Source: Liolophura sinensis
Taxonomy: Eukaryota; Mollusca; Polyplacophora; Chitonida; Chitonidae
Length of the DNA stretch: 64,000 nucleotides
NCBI RefSeq assembly: GCF_032854445.1
Contig: NC_088307.1
Location: 13,950,001-14,014,000 of the forward strand
Direction: 5' to 3'
In this document: in pieces, positions 1 through 11,087 of the stretch
Layout of the letters: the number at the start of each line of letters is the position of its first letter
How positions within the stretch are numbered: the stretch's first letter is position 1
Made by a program: the position numbers and the translations under genes
Notes under the pieces: generated by a model
Told to the model about the DNA's origin: nothing
Database searches by the model: none
Seen by the model: only the letters and a program-made list of their open reading frames with translations

Positions 1-400
1 TATCACTTTTATATGCTCCCTAATAATGTGTCAAAACTGTGTTTATTTATTCGTTTGTTGGCATAAGGCATCTCTTTCATGCTGACTTAGGTCACATATC
101 ATGGGTGTCCCTTTGTAATAGATTTGTATCTAAGATGCTGTCTCACTAAAAGACAATGCTGAAGACACCACACGTGGTGCAATGTGGTGTAAACTGACAC
201 GAAGATGACGAATCCTCGGTCTGTTTCTTGATGCTGAGTGCTAGATAAGGGAATGTTGAGATTGCTAATTTAAAGTTTTCGACATGAGTTTTCTTGGGGT
301 TGATGGTAGCCACCGTTCGGTTGGATAATTAAATTCCACAGGAATATGACGTGTGTTCATGTTTACATTAAATTCTATACCTTCTTTAAATTTTACTTAC
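1..400. other. Left edge, intronic flank of the SHIPPO-like gene
   Basis: AT-rich sequence downstream of the visible exon 2. I see no exon, RNA gene or recognisable repeat. An 18-bp imperfect inverted stretch (CACCACACGTGGTG) lies near 170. Confidence 0.4.
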
Positions 401-618
401 TTTTTTCTGGCTGACACTTCATCCCAAAGCTATAGGATGGGGCGTTGGTCTCTCCCAAGGGTTTATTCCGGGGTGAGTAGGTACAGGGGGTCGGGCCTTC
501 CAGGTCTATCCTCAGCGGGGGACGGGAATTCGTGGCCTCTGACCATGTTACCCCTCTGCAGGGTCGCCTTAGAGTATCACTGCTTACGGTGCTCTCACGA
601 GTTATCGGCCTTGGTGAG
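401..618 (-). CDS. Exon 2 of the SHIPPO-like gene
   Basis: A GC-rich block in an AT-rich setting. On the minus strand it reads SSPRPITREST... then a SHIPPO-type segment with TYSPRNKP and APSYSFGMK. It has an acceptor (ATTTCAG) and a strong donor (GTAAGT), and leaves phase 1. The plus-strand frame across 353-622 is its shadow. Confidence 0.62.
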
Positions 619-2672
619 CTGAAATGGATTTATTTATTAGTTTATTTCATTAGATTTGTGTGCTGATTGATGCTTTCTTGATGTATGTTTCTCTTGGAGC
701 ATATTCTTTTTGTTATTTTGTTTTTACGCCAAAATCCAGAATTCAGACCGTTTTACGGGCATCCGAAGCAAACTACAGAGACAAACCCATTTCTGGTTCT
801 GGTTCTTTCAAAATGGATTTCCGAAGCCGGCTGGACAGCATCCCTGATTGTGTAAGCTTGAATTATATAAAGAAAAATTCGTGTAAAAAAGCTTCTGTGT
901 GACAATTTTCAATCGCTTGGTCATGCAAAATTTGTGTTCATTTGTCCTTCCTTGACAAGGAATTTTAAAGACTCAACTGCTCACATTGTTCTCGTTGCCT
1001 TGGTGGCAATATGAACGATGATACTCTCTCGTGTAGTCGTGCATGAAGTTTACCTTCTACCAATACGACATATGTCACACTTTAAATAGTTCGCCAGAAT
1101 GATTTTCCTATTGCCGTTGGTTTTTACTCCTGTGTCTCTCACTCATTATTTATACTGGCCTTCTTATTTTTTTTTGCTTGAAATACTTCCTTTCAAGGCC
1201 AATTTGAATGTATTCATAGATCTGTATATATATATATGAATTTGAAATAATGAAATCTAGCACTACATGTGACAAAAACCTGATGTGACGTCACTGATCC
1301 CTACACGCCACTGTAGAATAGAATGTTTCTTACGCATTTTTTTCAGGTTGAAAAAAATTCTTTAAAAAATCAGTCGAACTGTTAGTGAACATTGTTTAAT
1401 GGTCTTTCGTCTGACATCTATATCATTCTAGTGTTTTCTTTTCCTTAAAAAAATTCTTGTGACCCTCAGCAAGCATAATTGCTGAGAACTTCTGTGTTTT
1501 AGCTCCTATTATTCAAACATTTGCGTTAATAACCACTTTTGATTCCACTGTCCTATTAATGATATAAATGAAAGTTGTAAACTTCATTGTACGGTTTATT
1601 TTATGATACTGCAAGTTTAACTTTTCATATACTTGTCCGATCTTAAGATCTGTTCGGTTGTCAACATTTTCTCACGCCGAGATTCGACAATAAACGTCTA
1701 AGTCAGGTTTCATATCTGAATGAAGTCAGTTAAATTGAAAACATGAAAGAAAATGGAAGAATCTCACCTGTTGATCATAGCTACAGTTGACATGCGCATA
1801 AACTTTGGCGGTACCCTGGTCCGTGAGCCGGTGACGCTATCACGTGGGGAATAAATGACATCACTTGCGGGGATTGCGCCGATAAAAGGCTTCCCCGGCG
1901 TCAGTAACGGTAAAGAAGTGTTAAGAGCAGGCGCTATGTCCCCTTTGTTTGTTGGTAGTTTTGTTGAGTCCGGATCTTTGGATGCTATGTCAACAGTTTT
2001 AGCAGGAATTATTTGTTGTCCGTCACTGGCATTACCAAGCTTGTTAACATCGGGAACAATGGATGGAAACACCGTTTTCTGCTCTGGATCACTAGAGATT
2101 CCGAGTTCTTCTTTGCTTTGCGTGTCTTCTGTGACATCTACATTGTCCATTGGCTGTCCTGTCGTAAGAGACAATTCACCGAGTCTATTTTCGTCTACAG
2201 TTTCCTTCGTACGGCCAATATCATTTAGCGCTTCATTGAGTACCCTTTTACCACTATCATCACTTTTCTTGTCTTCGTCTGTCGGCGATGGCAGAGACGT
2301 GGACGAATCCCCATTTTGATTTAATCCACTATCTTTGTTGTTAATTCCTTCTTGACTAACCACATCGCCATTTTCTTGATAGTCATTCCCTCGATTGTCA
2401 TTTAGCTTAGCATTACCATCTTGGTTATCGCCGTCGTCTTTGGTACCTTCACCATTTTGCTCCCGGACCTCAATTTGTGTGTCACTGCCATTTTGGACTT
2501 CGTTAATGTCTTCACTTCCACATTTATCTTGGGGATCGTTGTTGTCATTGTCTCCTGTCAAGTTTTGGTCGCCATCAGTCTCGGATGGATCTGCCGGTAT
2601 TTGCATTTCCGGTGTCGTCACAATTTCGTCTTCTCCCACGAGGTTATCCTCATCGGCACCTCGGTCCGCCAT
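401..2672 (-). CDS. SHIPPO/ODF3-like sperm-tail PG-rich repeat protein, 5' part (two exons, gene runs off left edge)
   Basis: Two minus-strand exons join in frame: 2672-1768 (905 nt) and 618-401 (218 nt). The first ends CAACAG before GTGAGA; the second follows CCATTTCAG and ends before GTAAGT. The phase-2 junction keeps an open frame of 374 codons. I chose the Met at 2672 (MADRGADED...) because two earlier in-frame Mets lie beside or inside a MITE. Residues 1 to about 230 are acidic, rich in Asp, Asn, Gln and Gly, and look disordered. The C-terminal part has PG-rich-like motifs: VIYSPRDS in exon 1, GPTPCTYSPRNKP and APSYSFGMK in exon 2. Such Y-S-P-R / APSYSFG pairs are typical of SHIPPO repeats (ODF3, STPG families), which in vertebrates sit in sperm tails and ciliary microtubules. 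Function here is inferred. The long acidic N-terminus is not usual for ODF3. No further exon was recognised in 1-400. Confidence 0.6.
619..1767 (-). other. Intron of the SHIPPO-like gene
   Basis: AT-rich with a short (TA)n near 1225. Around 1268-1430 lies one copy of a diverged dispersed repeat that recurs at about 6215-6375. No coding potential recognised. Confidence 0.5.
1768..2672 (-). CDS. Exon 1 of the SHIPPO-like gene (acidic, low-complexity)
   Basis: Encodes 301 codons plus two bases, with no stop before the splice donor at 1767-1766. It is Asp/Asn/Glu/Gln-rich with repeated NGD, DNQDG and NQNGD-like blocks. A more basic, Pro-containing end (SRTRVPPKFMRMSTVAM) leads into the PG-rich repeats of the next exon. 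Without splicing the frame stops two codons later, so a naive call would give a 317-aa single-exon protein. Confidence 0.6.
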
Positions 2673-2710
2673 TATAACTTTATCTGTCAACAGGACGTAC
2701 ATTGTTGCTA

Positions 2711-2917
2711 CACTCAAAAAAACATAATCTGTTAATTTTAACAGAATGTCTGTTATCTGAGTGATGCTAGAATGTATTCTGCTATTGCGACAGATTATTC
2801 TGTTAAATATAACACACTTTCTATTAATTCAGTATAAAAAAATCTATTAGACTAACAGGATATTCTGTTGAATATGATACAGTATTATGTTATAAAAACA
2901 GATTAATATTTTGAGTG
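2711..2917. mobile_element. Tc1/mariner-type MITE with TA target duplication
   Basis: A 207-bp AT-rich element whose ends are imperfect inverted repeats starting CACTCAAAA and ending TTTTGAGTG. It is flanked by TA on both sides (2709-2710 and 2918-2919). The interior is rich in TCTGTTA/TAACAGA half-repeats. It has no coding capacity, so it would have been moved by a Tc1/mariner transposase supplied in trans. A related copy lies at about 55,838-55,985. Confidence 0.75.
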
Positions 2918-3184
2918 TACATTGATGAATTAATTGGTTAAGCTGATTTGCCTTACTGGTTACTGGTTAGTAACAGCGCAGAGCTTTTGTGGAATATATT
3001 CTTGTTATGAATCAGTGCGTCTTTGATCAATATTTAAATGAGGGAAATGTAAGCTCTTCAGAAAGATCACGGGAAATTCACATAGTGGTAACAGTTTTTT
3101 CATGGTGTTATGAGTTTTTCAATTTGAACTGAGTTAATGTCATGATAAGTCGTTTTCTAGGTTTAGACACAGTTTCTGAACTTT

Positions 3185-3430
3185 CAGGGGCCGATTCCAC
3201 AAAGCAGTTTCTGACTTACGTCAAAATTTAAGAACTCTTTATAATACTTAGTGTTTGGTATTGGAAGTTGAAATTTTGACACATATGTCTTAAAGTAACA
3301 TTGATGAGATGGACATGTTACTCTCTAACGTCCAAAAATAAGCCTTAAGTTCATATTTCAAATTTTGGCTTAAGCCAGAAATAGTTTTGTGCAGTTGGCC
3401 TTTGGGCTCCATCTCACCAAACTTCTTAAG
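3185..3430. repeat. Diverged CTTAAG-rich dispersed repeat
   Basis: Starts GGGGCCGATTCCACAAAGC and carries repeated CTTAAG, GACTTAAG and AAGTCTT motifs, ending near GGCTCCATCTC. The same style of sequence (GACTTAAGCC, GTGGGGCCAGGC) recurs at about 43,425-43,895 inside a SCaMC intron. It looks like an old non-autonomous element; boundaries are not clear. Confidence 0.4.
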
Positions 3431-3884
3431 CTGTTTTCCTTAAGTAAAAGTCTTTTGCTTAAACAACATGATACTATGCTTCTGTAGTGTTTGACTTAAA
3501 TGTTTTTTTTCTCCAGTATAACCCTCCTTGCTAGACTTAAGCAAAAACTACCAACATATGGAATTTTCAGAACTTAGGAAATTTCATGTCAACGGGACAA
3601 CCACATTTATAAAATAAATTTAACAAAATCAATAATCTGTGTGATCTTAGATGCGTTTTCTATGGTTTATTTAATGATTTATTCATATTCTATGGAATAT
3701 AACCTAATTGAAACTACTTTTGGCCATACCGTCCTACCATACATCCCACTAACATATGGACCCAAAGCTCCATTTAAGCGATCAGATTGAATTGACTCAT
3801 GCAATCAGTGAAATTGTGCAGTTATAAAAATGACAGTACACAGTACAAATAGGCCATCAAACATTACTTCATAACACTTTCCCG

Positions 3885-4031
3885 TAAGTGGGAAGGTCTG
3901 ACAGCAATCTGCGGATGGTCGTGGGTTTCCTTCGGGCTCTGCCCGATTTCTTCCCACCATAATGCTGGCCGCAGTCGTATAAGTAAATATTCTTGAGTAC
4001 GGCGTAAAACACCGATCAAATAACTAAATAA
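3885..4031 (+). repeat. SINE-1 copy, 3' part
   Basis: Body and tail of the main SINE of this window: CGTAAGTGGGAAGGTCTG, GATGGTCGTGGGTTTCC, ATAATGCTGGCCGC, ATTCTTGAGTACGGCGTAAAA, then an AAATAA-type tail. The tRNA-like head is missing. Confidence 0.85.
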
Positions 4032-4691
4032 TTCATTACACTTTCGTCCAACACTTACTTCACTACGTGCATGACGTATACATATGGCGGCAAAAAGAAC
4101 ATGTATACAAGTACATGTACATATATGTCAGATAGAATGTAATCGTATACATATTGTAACGGTATTAACAGCCTCACCTGATAGTGTAGATTATAGCCCT
4201 ACATTTACCACATACAACACGTCCTGCTGTTGAGTGGACAACTGCACCGGAATGGTGAACCTTAGTCCGCCCACTCCAGTAAAACTCGCCCACTCTCTTG
4301 TCAATATTGACGTCCCTCTGGCCACAGTGTACCGCTTTCTTGGTCAGGCAGGTTTTGAAGTTTTATACTAAGCTCAACTTATACGCAATCCTTTGTTGGC
4401 TGATTAGGCTATGTGTGCGGGGTTAGCCATAATTATTAACAATGGGGCCTTATACAGATTATAAAGGCCTTACCTCCTATACTTTACCACAGCACGGTAG
4501 ACTAGCTATATATTGTCAATGCACAGGTATTAATTAATACCAGTTTAGACCGCACCACGGAATTCTGACAAATATGAATATGAGCACACCTTCCGGTCAT
4601 ATATATATGAACGCTTGTTCCGATTGCTTGATCGAATTTGTACCATAGCAGAAACCACATTAAGTGTGAGAACAGATCTCATTTGTGGGGT

Positions 4692-4807
4692 GCCATTTTA
4701 GTACTCTATATGCGATTTGAATACTCAGTAGGCGATTTAAATACTTAATATGCGATGTGAATACTCAATATGCGATTTGAACACTCAGTATGCGATTTCA
4801 ATGCTCA
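4692..4807. repeat. Minisatellite, about 24-bp unit, about five copies
   Basis: Repeats of the form TATGCGATTTGAATACTCAG with small variants (GTAGGCGATTTAAATACT, AACACTCAGTATGCG). Confidence 0.75.
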
Positions 4808-5084
4808 GCCAGCGTCAAATTAGATGTAGCTCTGGTGGAAAGGTTGAAGGCGTTTGAAGGTTTGAAGGCGTAACCAGTCATGAAAGGTTCTCCCATCAAT
4901 CAATCAATCAATCAATCAAAAAATAGTAAGAAACTGATCGAATATATCAAGTGAATATTGCACTGCCATTTCATGCCGAGATATAAGACAATGTTACACG
5001 CAATACGGAACTCTTGAATGACTGAGCGAATCTTTCAAGAAATCAACTGATCAGTCATTCAGCAAATCATGCAAGCAATCTTAT

Positions 5085-5275
5085 AATGAATCACGTAAGC
5101 GAGTATACCGTCGTATCATCAAAAATGTAAGCGAGCGAGCAATCATGCCATCAATCACATGCGAGCAAGCAATTGTGCCATCAATCATGTAAGCGAGCAA
5201 GTATTCGTACCATCAATCATGCAAACGAGCAAGCAATCATGCCATCAATCACGCAAGCGAACATGCAAGTAATAT
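5085..5275. repeat. Degenerate tandem repeat, about 40-50 bp unit
   Basis: Successive variants of AATCATGCAAGCGAGCAAGC and ATGCCATCAATCA, diverged between copies. The repeat accounts for the open frame seen here. Confidence 0.65.
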
Positions 5276-6864
5276 CAATCAATCGATCAATTTCGAAACA
5301 GATTAACCAGGATCTATCGTCAAACAATTTCGTGCCAAGAGAAGAAATCGCCATGATCAATCGATCCGCCATTACGTGCTAGGATTCCTGCAGTAGAAAA
5401 AGGCTTGAGCGGAACGTGAGTCTATAGTGTACATAAGATTTATGTTTATTCTTTGATAACAACAATGGCAAGCATGTAGGACTATTGCCGTCTTTCATCT
5501 ATGGCGAGTCTTCTGTATATCCGTTTGTTGATATTAAACTGTACTTGTTAAAACCGATCTAGGCTATATAGCACCGCATGTGTACATGTGCAAAAAAACT
5601 GGGAACCCAAACTCATTAGCGGAGAGTCAATGAAGTATGACATCTCATGTGTACACGAATCTATATATTCCTATGCAGTACACCATGTAACATGATCGTC
5701 TGATTTGCTCCCAGGGCTTCGTCAAGTGTCAGCAAACAGTTATTTTAGACTTTGCTATCAGAGCGATTAAGAGCGATTTGCTATACCAGCCCCAACAAAG
5801 CTGTTATGGTTGTAGATCGTGCGACACGTTATCAGGGCTGGATTGTCAACATTTCCCGCATACAGCTGTGGGGACCCATTCTATAGGCTTATACATTAGC
5901 TGTAAGGTGTGCACAATAAGCTTATATATGGAAAGACATAAATAAAGGCAAAGAGTACACTAAACTGAAGCATATGTCAAAGGAAAGGAATTAAACAATG
6001 TCTAGATAAATAGTTCGCCTTGTTTATCTTATTTTTAATTTTTCCAACCGAATAAAAATCATCGGATTCCTTGGTGGTCTGTTTGGGATTTAGAGCGAGT
6101 CATTGACGTCACATCCACATTGTTTGGCTATACAGTTCATTTCAAGGTCAATTCTGTGAACACCGTCATAGCTCTCTATGCGCATGCGTTCTGATTGATG
6201 ACATCATGCAGTCTGTGTACATTAAATGTAAAAACCTGATATGACGTAGCTGGTCCCGATATGGTCAGAAATGGCCACCGTAGAATCCAAAGTTTCAAAT
6301 GCAATTTACTAGGTCGAAAAACTACTTTGCTCGACAGTGTTCATAAGGATCTGTCGTCTGAAATATACTTCACATGTTAGTATTTTCTTAGCCTTTAATC
6401 GGGTATCATCGACTGGACTGTTACCTACCTGTTTATACCCTAAATGCAGACCAAAGCTACGAACATCGACAAACAGGGCAGCATGTTAAGTCGATTTTCT
6501 CCAGTGATGTCCAACCCAAGAACGGAGATGTCCTGGGGAAGGCGTGAGAGCCAGTCCGGTTAGCCATCTTCATTTAATCAAGCTAGAGATGGTCACGTCT
6601 ATATAACGCATGCAGTATCAGATTTGCTGAAAGGAACATGCGGTTAGCGCACCTTCGCCAGCATGTATTATACGACTACATGCAGTATATAGTATATAAG
6701 ACTACACTAGATCAAATATACATATATATATATGCATCGATAAAAGTATTTCCTACATAGAGCTTAACACAGAGTTAATTTTTAAGAGGGACAAGTTAGG
6801 TGCGCCTACAGTCGATCGCGACGTACATGGATGTGACGTCATGTACTGATGCCTATAGTCACAG

Positions 6865-6868
<4 letters not shown>

Positions 6869-6916
<48 letters not shown>
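6869..6916. repeat. (TA)n microsatellite, left flank of the LTR element
   Basis: About 48 bp of pure TA dinucleotides ending directly at the TG terminus of the LTR fragment. A second (TA)n tract lies directly beyond the right LTR at 12,985-13,050, so the element appears to have split one microsatellite. Confidence 0.9.
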
Positions 6917-6919
<3 letters not shown>

Positions 6920-6985
6920 AATACTTTTATGTTACCGTCTTTTGACGTAAGAAAGTATAAATAAATAAAGGACTCGAAAAAGCGT
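6917..6985 (-). repeat. 3' LTR remnant (69 bp)
   Basis: Matches 12,721-12,789 with one difference in 69 bases, then similarity stops abruptly. It corresponds only to the 3' end (R/U5 side) of the right LTR. The matching U3 side is absent or replaced by unrelated sequence at 6,986-7,230. Confidence 0.8.
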
Positions 6986-7238
6986 GTCCAAATCCATGAA
7001 TCTGAGTGATGGAAAAACTGAACCTATCTATAAATGCATCACTCATTTCAATGCCGTGGAATGATAGAATCCAAAGAACTGAATAGAATGCATACATTAA
7101 TCACTGATTCACAAATTCACTGTTGGAGCTGGAATTCTGATTTAGATGTGCAACTGAGAGCAAAACAAACTGTGCTCACAATAACACACACACACACTTC
7201 CACTTTATCCAGTTATGAAATCAGATAAAGTCTTGGGC

Positions 7239-7613
7239 TTAATACGTCGACCAAAACGTGAGAACTGTGAAGTTGGGAGATGTGTCAGGTGGTTTCGGAG
7301 TCTCAGGAGGAGTTGGGTTTTCCAGCGGTGGAGGTGTCGAGCCTGTTGATTTGTTGTTCGGACTGTTGGCTGGCGGGGCTGGTTTGGACGGAATGATGTG
7401 ACGACGGTTCCGTTGATAATTTCCACCATCAGATGTGGAGACAATATATGATTGTGGTATCTCGGCTACTTTTCTCACTATCGCTGGTTTCCATTTCCCA
7501 ATGAGTTGCTGCATGTACACATCCTCTCCTTCCCTTAATGGTTTTTGAGATTGGGTGTTACGGTTGTAGTATTTCTCAGTGTTCATCCGTTTCTGTGAGT
7601 CGCCTTTGTACAT
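7239..7613 (-). pseudogene. Integrase C-terminal region of the Ty3/gypsy element
   Basis: A 124-codon frame with KYYNRNTQSQ, GEDVYMQQLIGKWKPAIV and SYIVSTSDGGNYQRNRRHI. This is the basic, GPY/F-like chromatin-facing tail of Metaviridae integrases, followed by a Pro-rich end. It is separated from the integrase core by a frame break at about 7,614-7,696. Confidence 0.75.
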
Positions 7614-7696
7614 CTTTTACGTTTTGTACAGATGGACGGACGGAGCCGTTTTTGTTGGACTGGGAGGTGGTCTCGAAGACGACGACTCATTAGGAG

Positions 7697-7975
7697 TTAA
7701 GCTGCTGTAGCGGTTCCATCAGTGGGTGTATTTCTGTAGACTAACATTCCCATGTATGGGCCAGTACCATCGGCCTGGGCTTTCTTCATGATCCGTTTTG
7801 CTATACCCACATACTTTTCAGCAAGTCCGTTAGATTGATGATGACAGGGGCTGTTCATGGTGTGCTTGAAACCAGATTCTGCAGTGAATCTTTTGAATTC
7901 TGCAGATGTGTATTGGCTTCCATTGTCAGATATCAGTTCTTCACATATGCCGTGCCGGGCAAAGATTGATTTCAT
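7697..7975 (-). pseudogene. Integrase catalytic core, second half
   Basis: Contains SDNGSQYTS, which carries the second Asp of the D,D-35-E triad, and SNGLAEKYVG, which carries the Glu. The first Asp would lie between 7,976 and 8,091, where the frame is broken. Confidence 0.85.
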
Positions 7976-8091
7976 GTGATTGATGACACTGTTGGCGGTG
8001 ATATTAGGTAACAGGCTGATCTCAAAATAGTGACTATAATAATCAGCCGCAATGAGATAGTTACGGTTGTGTCACTCAAACAGGTCTGTGG

Positions 8092-8337
8092 CTAATTTCC
8101 ATGGCCGTTTGGTATCGGCGGTGACATCATCGGTTCCTTCGGTAGGGAGGATCTGTGTTCAAGACATGTGCTACATCTGTTAACATAGTCCTCAATTTGT
8201 GAACACATCTGCGGCCAGTAGAGAAATTCTCTAGCACGTCGTTTGCAAAGTTCCATGCCGAAATGTCCTGCATGTATCCGTGGCAGCATGTCGACATGCA
8301 ATGATGCTGGAATCACAATTTTGTCACTTTTGAACAC
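8092..8337 (-). pseudogene. Integrase HHCC zinc-binding domain
   Basis: Shows the order H...HFGMELCKRRAREFLYWP...CSTC with the two His and the C-x2-C pair of the retroviral-type integrase zinc finger. A stop follows at PIPNGHGN, before the catalytic core. Confidence 0.8.
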
Positions 8338-8364
8338 TATGTCGTTTAAAACAGTCAGTTCGTC

Positions 8365-8643
8365 TCACACATGCCAGAATTCTCTCAGATCAGTGTCCAC
8401 TTGTTGTTTAGTCTGTGGCCAGCCTCTGTGAATGACAGATTTAAGTTTGATGAGAGTTTGATCCTTCTGTGTTTCCGATTTGATTTTTTCCAGTTTTTGA
8501 TCAGTTACTGGAATCCGTTCAAATACTGCAAGAACGTACTCTTCCAGGGTTGAATCTTCATGTGTGTCATGTCCAGATTTGTAATTTCTCTCGAGTGTGT
8601 CCGCAATCGGAATTTCCTTTCCGGGGTGAAAAACTACGTTCAA
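8365..8643 (-). pseudogene. RNase H/integrase connection region
   Basis: Starts near YHPGKE-like FHPGKEIPIADTLER, the conserved end of the gypsy RNase H region (usually HRPGK...NPADALSR). A linker then leads to the integrase finger. It overlaps the RT/RNase H frame by a shift at about 8,570-8,640. Confidence 0.75.
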
Positions 8644-9460
8644 ATCGCAGCATCATGCGCTGTAGTCTGGGTGGTGCTGAAGCCAGTGGTTTGCGCATGA
8701 TTATCTCAAGCGGCTTGTGATCACTGTGTACTGTCACTTGTTTTCCATAGATATAAGAATGAAACTTCTCACACCCAAACTGAATTGCCAACATTTCTTT
8801 TTGTATCTGTGCATAGTTTTGCTGTGTCGGCGTAAGTGCTCGTGAGGTGTAGACAACTGGTTTGCCTTCTTGAAGAATGACTGCGCCAAGGCCTGATTTT
8901 GACGCGTCTACTTGGAGGGTGACGTCCTTGGTGACGTCACCGTATGCGAACACCAGTCCTGGTGTTCGCGTGATGATGGATTTCACCTGTTCAAATGCTT
9001 TGTCACAATTTGCGTCCCATTGCCACTCAACATCTTCTTGTAAGAGTTCTCTTATTGGAGCCGTGGCTGTGGCAAGTCCTGGGGCAAACTTGGCGAGGTA
9101 ATTGATCATACCCATCACCGTTTCCAGTTCCTTTTTCGAGGTAGGGGTCGGCATCTGTTCAATCGCTTTAATCTTGTCTGGGTCAGGTTTCAGACCTTCC
9201 GACGTGAGAGTGTGTCCGTAAAACTTTGTCTCTGTGATCCCAATTTCCATTTTTGCAGAATTCAGGTGCAGGGTTTTGTCACGGCATCTCTGAAGTAGTT
9301 CTCTGAGTCGCTCGTCGTGCAGTTCTTTGGTTGGTGCGTAGACCAGAATGTCATCAACCAAGACCTCAACGCCGTCAAGACGTTCCAGATCTTCATGTGC
9401 TTTCTTTTGAAATATTTCCTGGACTGATACAAGGCCAAAAGGTAAGCGTGTAAATGCCCA
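8644..9460 (-). pseudogene. Reverse transcriptase (C-terminal half) and RNase H
   Basis: After the inserted element ends, the frame resumes with FTRLPFGLVSVQEIFQ. The catalytic motif VDDILVY (the YxDD box) follows, then the thumb (GHTLTSEGLKPDPDKI) and the RNase H-like domain (LQVDASKSGLGAVILQ, YTSRALTPTQQNYAQIQKEM, VHSDHKPLE). These are standard Ty3/gypsy pol blocks. Upstream residues in the same open frame (9,461-9,655) belong to the insertion, not to pol. Confidence 0.88.
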
Positions 9461-9944
9461 CCACCAGGCTAGCCAGACACCCGTCCACCCGTCCAACTGG
9501 ACGGGCAATCCAGCCAAAAGGGGTATTTTGGACGGGCAAAATTTTGAATCAACATTTTTTTTTGGGGGGGGGGGGTTTAAAAACAGAATAAATATATTCA
9601 AGATCGTTCCATCGAAACATACGTGAGGTGGTGTTGTTGTTGTTGTTGTCTGCATTGGCGCTAGTAATCAGTGACAAAATCATCTGCAAATGACCGAGTA
9701 AGGATATGGATCCGAACTACTTTCGTCAAAATACGATATTTTAAGCTACAATAATAGTAAAGTTCGCGGGTTAATTTTGAGAAGGGCTTAAGACGCGCGC
9801 TCTGTACACAGTGCCGACCGGAAAGGATCGGGAAAACCTGAAGATTGACGATTGGGATTGCAACTGCGTAGTCTGAGAACTTTTTCTTTCACACGTGCTC
9901 ATTAAATTGTCAGTTTGTGCGATCGGTTTTTACTAGTTGTAGGC

Positions 9945-10196
9945 ATGTCGAAAGGGAAAATTACGGACTTTTTTCGGTCAAAAGAAATAGCAAATCCCAG
10001 TAGCAGCAGTAGCCATGTCGATGTCAGCAGCGAGAGTGACGGCGATGAAGAAATTGTAGGCGACCCACGAGACAGGAGTCCCATTAAGCGCGCGACAGGC
10101 ACGGCGAGTCCCAGCCCACAGACCAGTACACTGTTTCAAAGTGTATTAACATTATATGTATGTATACTAGATTGTGAATATTTTTCTAACATGTAA
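9945..10196 (+). pseudogene. N-terminal fragment of a transposon-type protein with PIP-box-like start
   Basis: Begins MSKGKITDFFRSKEIANP, followed by a Ser-rich and acidic stretch (SSSSSHVDVSSESDGDEE) and DRSPIKR. An N-terminal K-x-x-I-x-x-F-F box like this resembles PCNA-interacting motifs. It is common at the start of hAT/ZMYM-type transposase-related proteins. No zinc finger, catalytic or dimerisation region follows: the frame runs into AT-rich sequence and stops. It is read on the strand opposite to the retroelement. Confidence 0.45.
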
Positions 10197-10309
10197 GTTT
10201 TCAAAGTGTATTCATACATGTATTCAGATGACAGAAATGATGTTTGACATGCACTACTGTGTCACTGTGCCAAAAGTTAATTTCTCGACATAGATATGTG
10301 ACTGATAGT

Positions 10310-10800
10310 ACATGTATTTGAATTGCTTTTTGTTTTGTTTTTTGTATTTTACAAAGTTTATTTCTACCTACTGTGACTTAGCTGCTCAAATCGTATGGTG
10401 ATTGGTGACACTACTCTTTTTAGTGAGTGACAGTCACAGATTCAGTGGTGATAATTTTGCCTGTTCTCAGTCTCAGCTGTAAGAGCTATGTATACTGTAT
10501 TCTAATTTGGTTCCGTTGCATTTTAATGTGAAGTAGTGTAACTGTGAGTGACATGCACCTGCTGTGCCAAATTACCATGCATTTTGATTGTTTTCCTTTT
10601 ATATGTATTTTTGTGTATTTTATTGTTCACAGTTTATTTATTTCTACCTCCTGATTCACAGCATTAACACTTGAACTGTCAGAACTGCTGTGCCAAATTG
10701 CCATTGTTTTCCTTGCATCTGTATTGAATTGTGTATTTTACAGTTCAATTTGTTTTTCTACCTCCTGTTTCACACTTGGTTGTCCAAAGCATAACAGATT
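10310..10800. repeat. Degenerate internal repeats of the inserted element
   Basis: Three diverged copies of TGTATTTTA...CAGTTTATTTCTACCTCCTG(A/T)TTCACA, each preceded by GCTGTGCCAAATT-CCAT and TTTTCCTT-type sequence. They start near 10,335, 10,600 and 10,725. Confidence 0.55.
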
Positions 10801-11087
10801 GTAACCTTACATAGTTTAATATAAAATTTATGTACTCTTTTTAGTGATTCGCACTCAGTGTCAGTCATTGGTGGGAAAAGTGTGATATATTGGGGGACAC
10901 TAAAAACTGTCAATTTCTTGGTTCCAATAGTAATACATTATTTCCAGTGATATAATGGCAATTAAAGCTATTAAAAGGTCTTGATTTTCAATGATACAGT
11001 GGCGATAAAATGTCTCCGGCGGCAGAACCCCTGCTTATTTACGGGGGCCTCAAGCGGCGGCCCCCAAACCCCCTGCCACCTGCCAAA

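Larger units (their letters stand above)
4032..6867. other. Intergenic stretch between SHIPPO-like gene and retroelement
   Basis: No gene recognised. It holds two short tandem arrays (4692-4807 and 5085-5275), a (AATC)n run near 4895, and a diverged dispersed repeat near 6215-6375. The 69-codon frame at 5173-5382 falls in the second tandem array. Confidence 0.5.

Noticed and set aside
353-622. 89-codon plus-strand frame
   Set aside because: Antisense shadow of the SHIPPO-like exon 2, which has splice sites and family motifs on the minus strand.
1855-2727. Ser/Leu-rich plus-strand frames opposite exon 1
   Set aside because: Antisense of an Asp/Asn-rich coding exon; biased composition alone keeps them open.
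9461-9655. N-terminal part of the 362-codon RT frame (MQTTTTTTPPHV...)
   Set aside because: Comes from the inserted element, not from pol; the open frame crosses the junction by chance.
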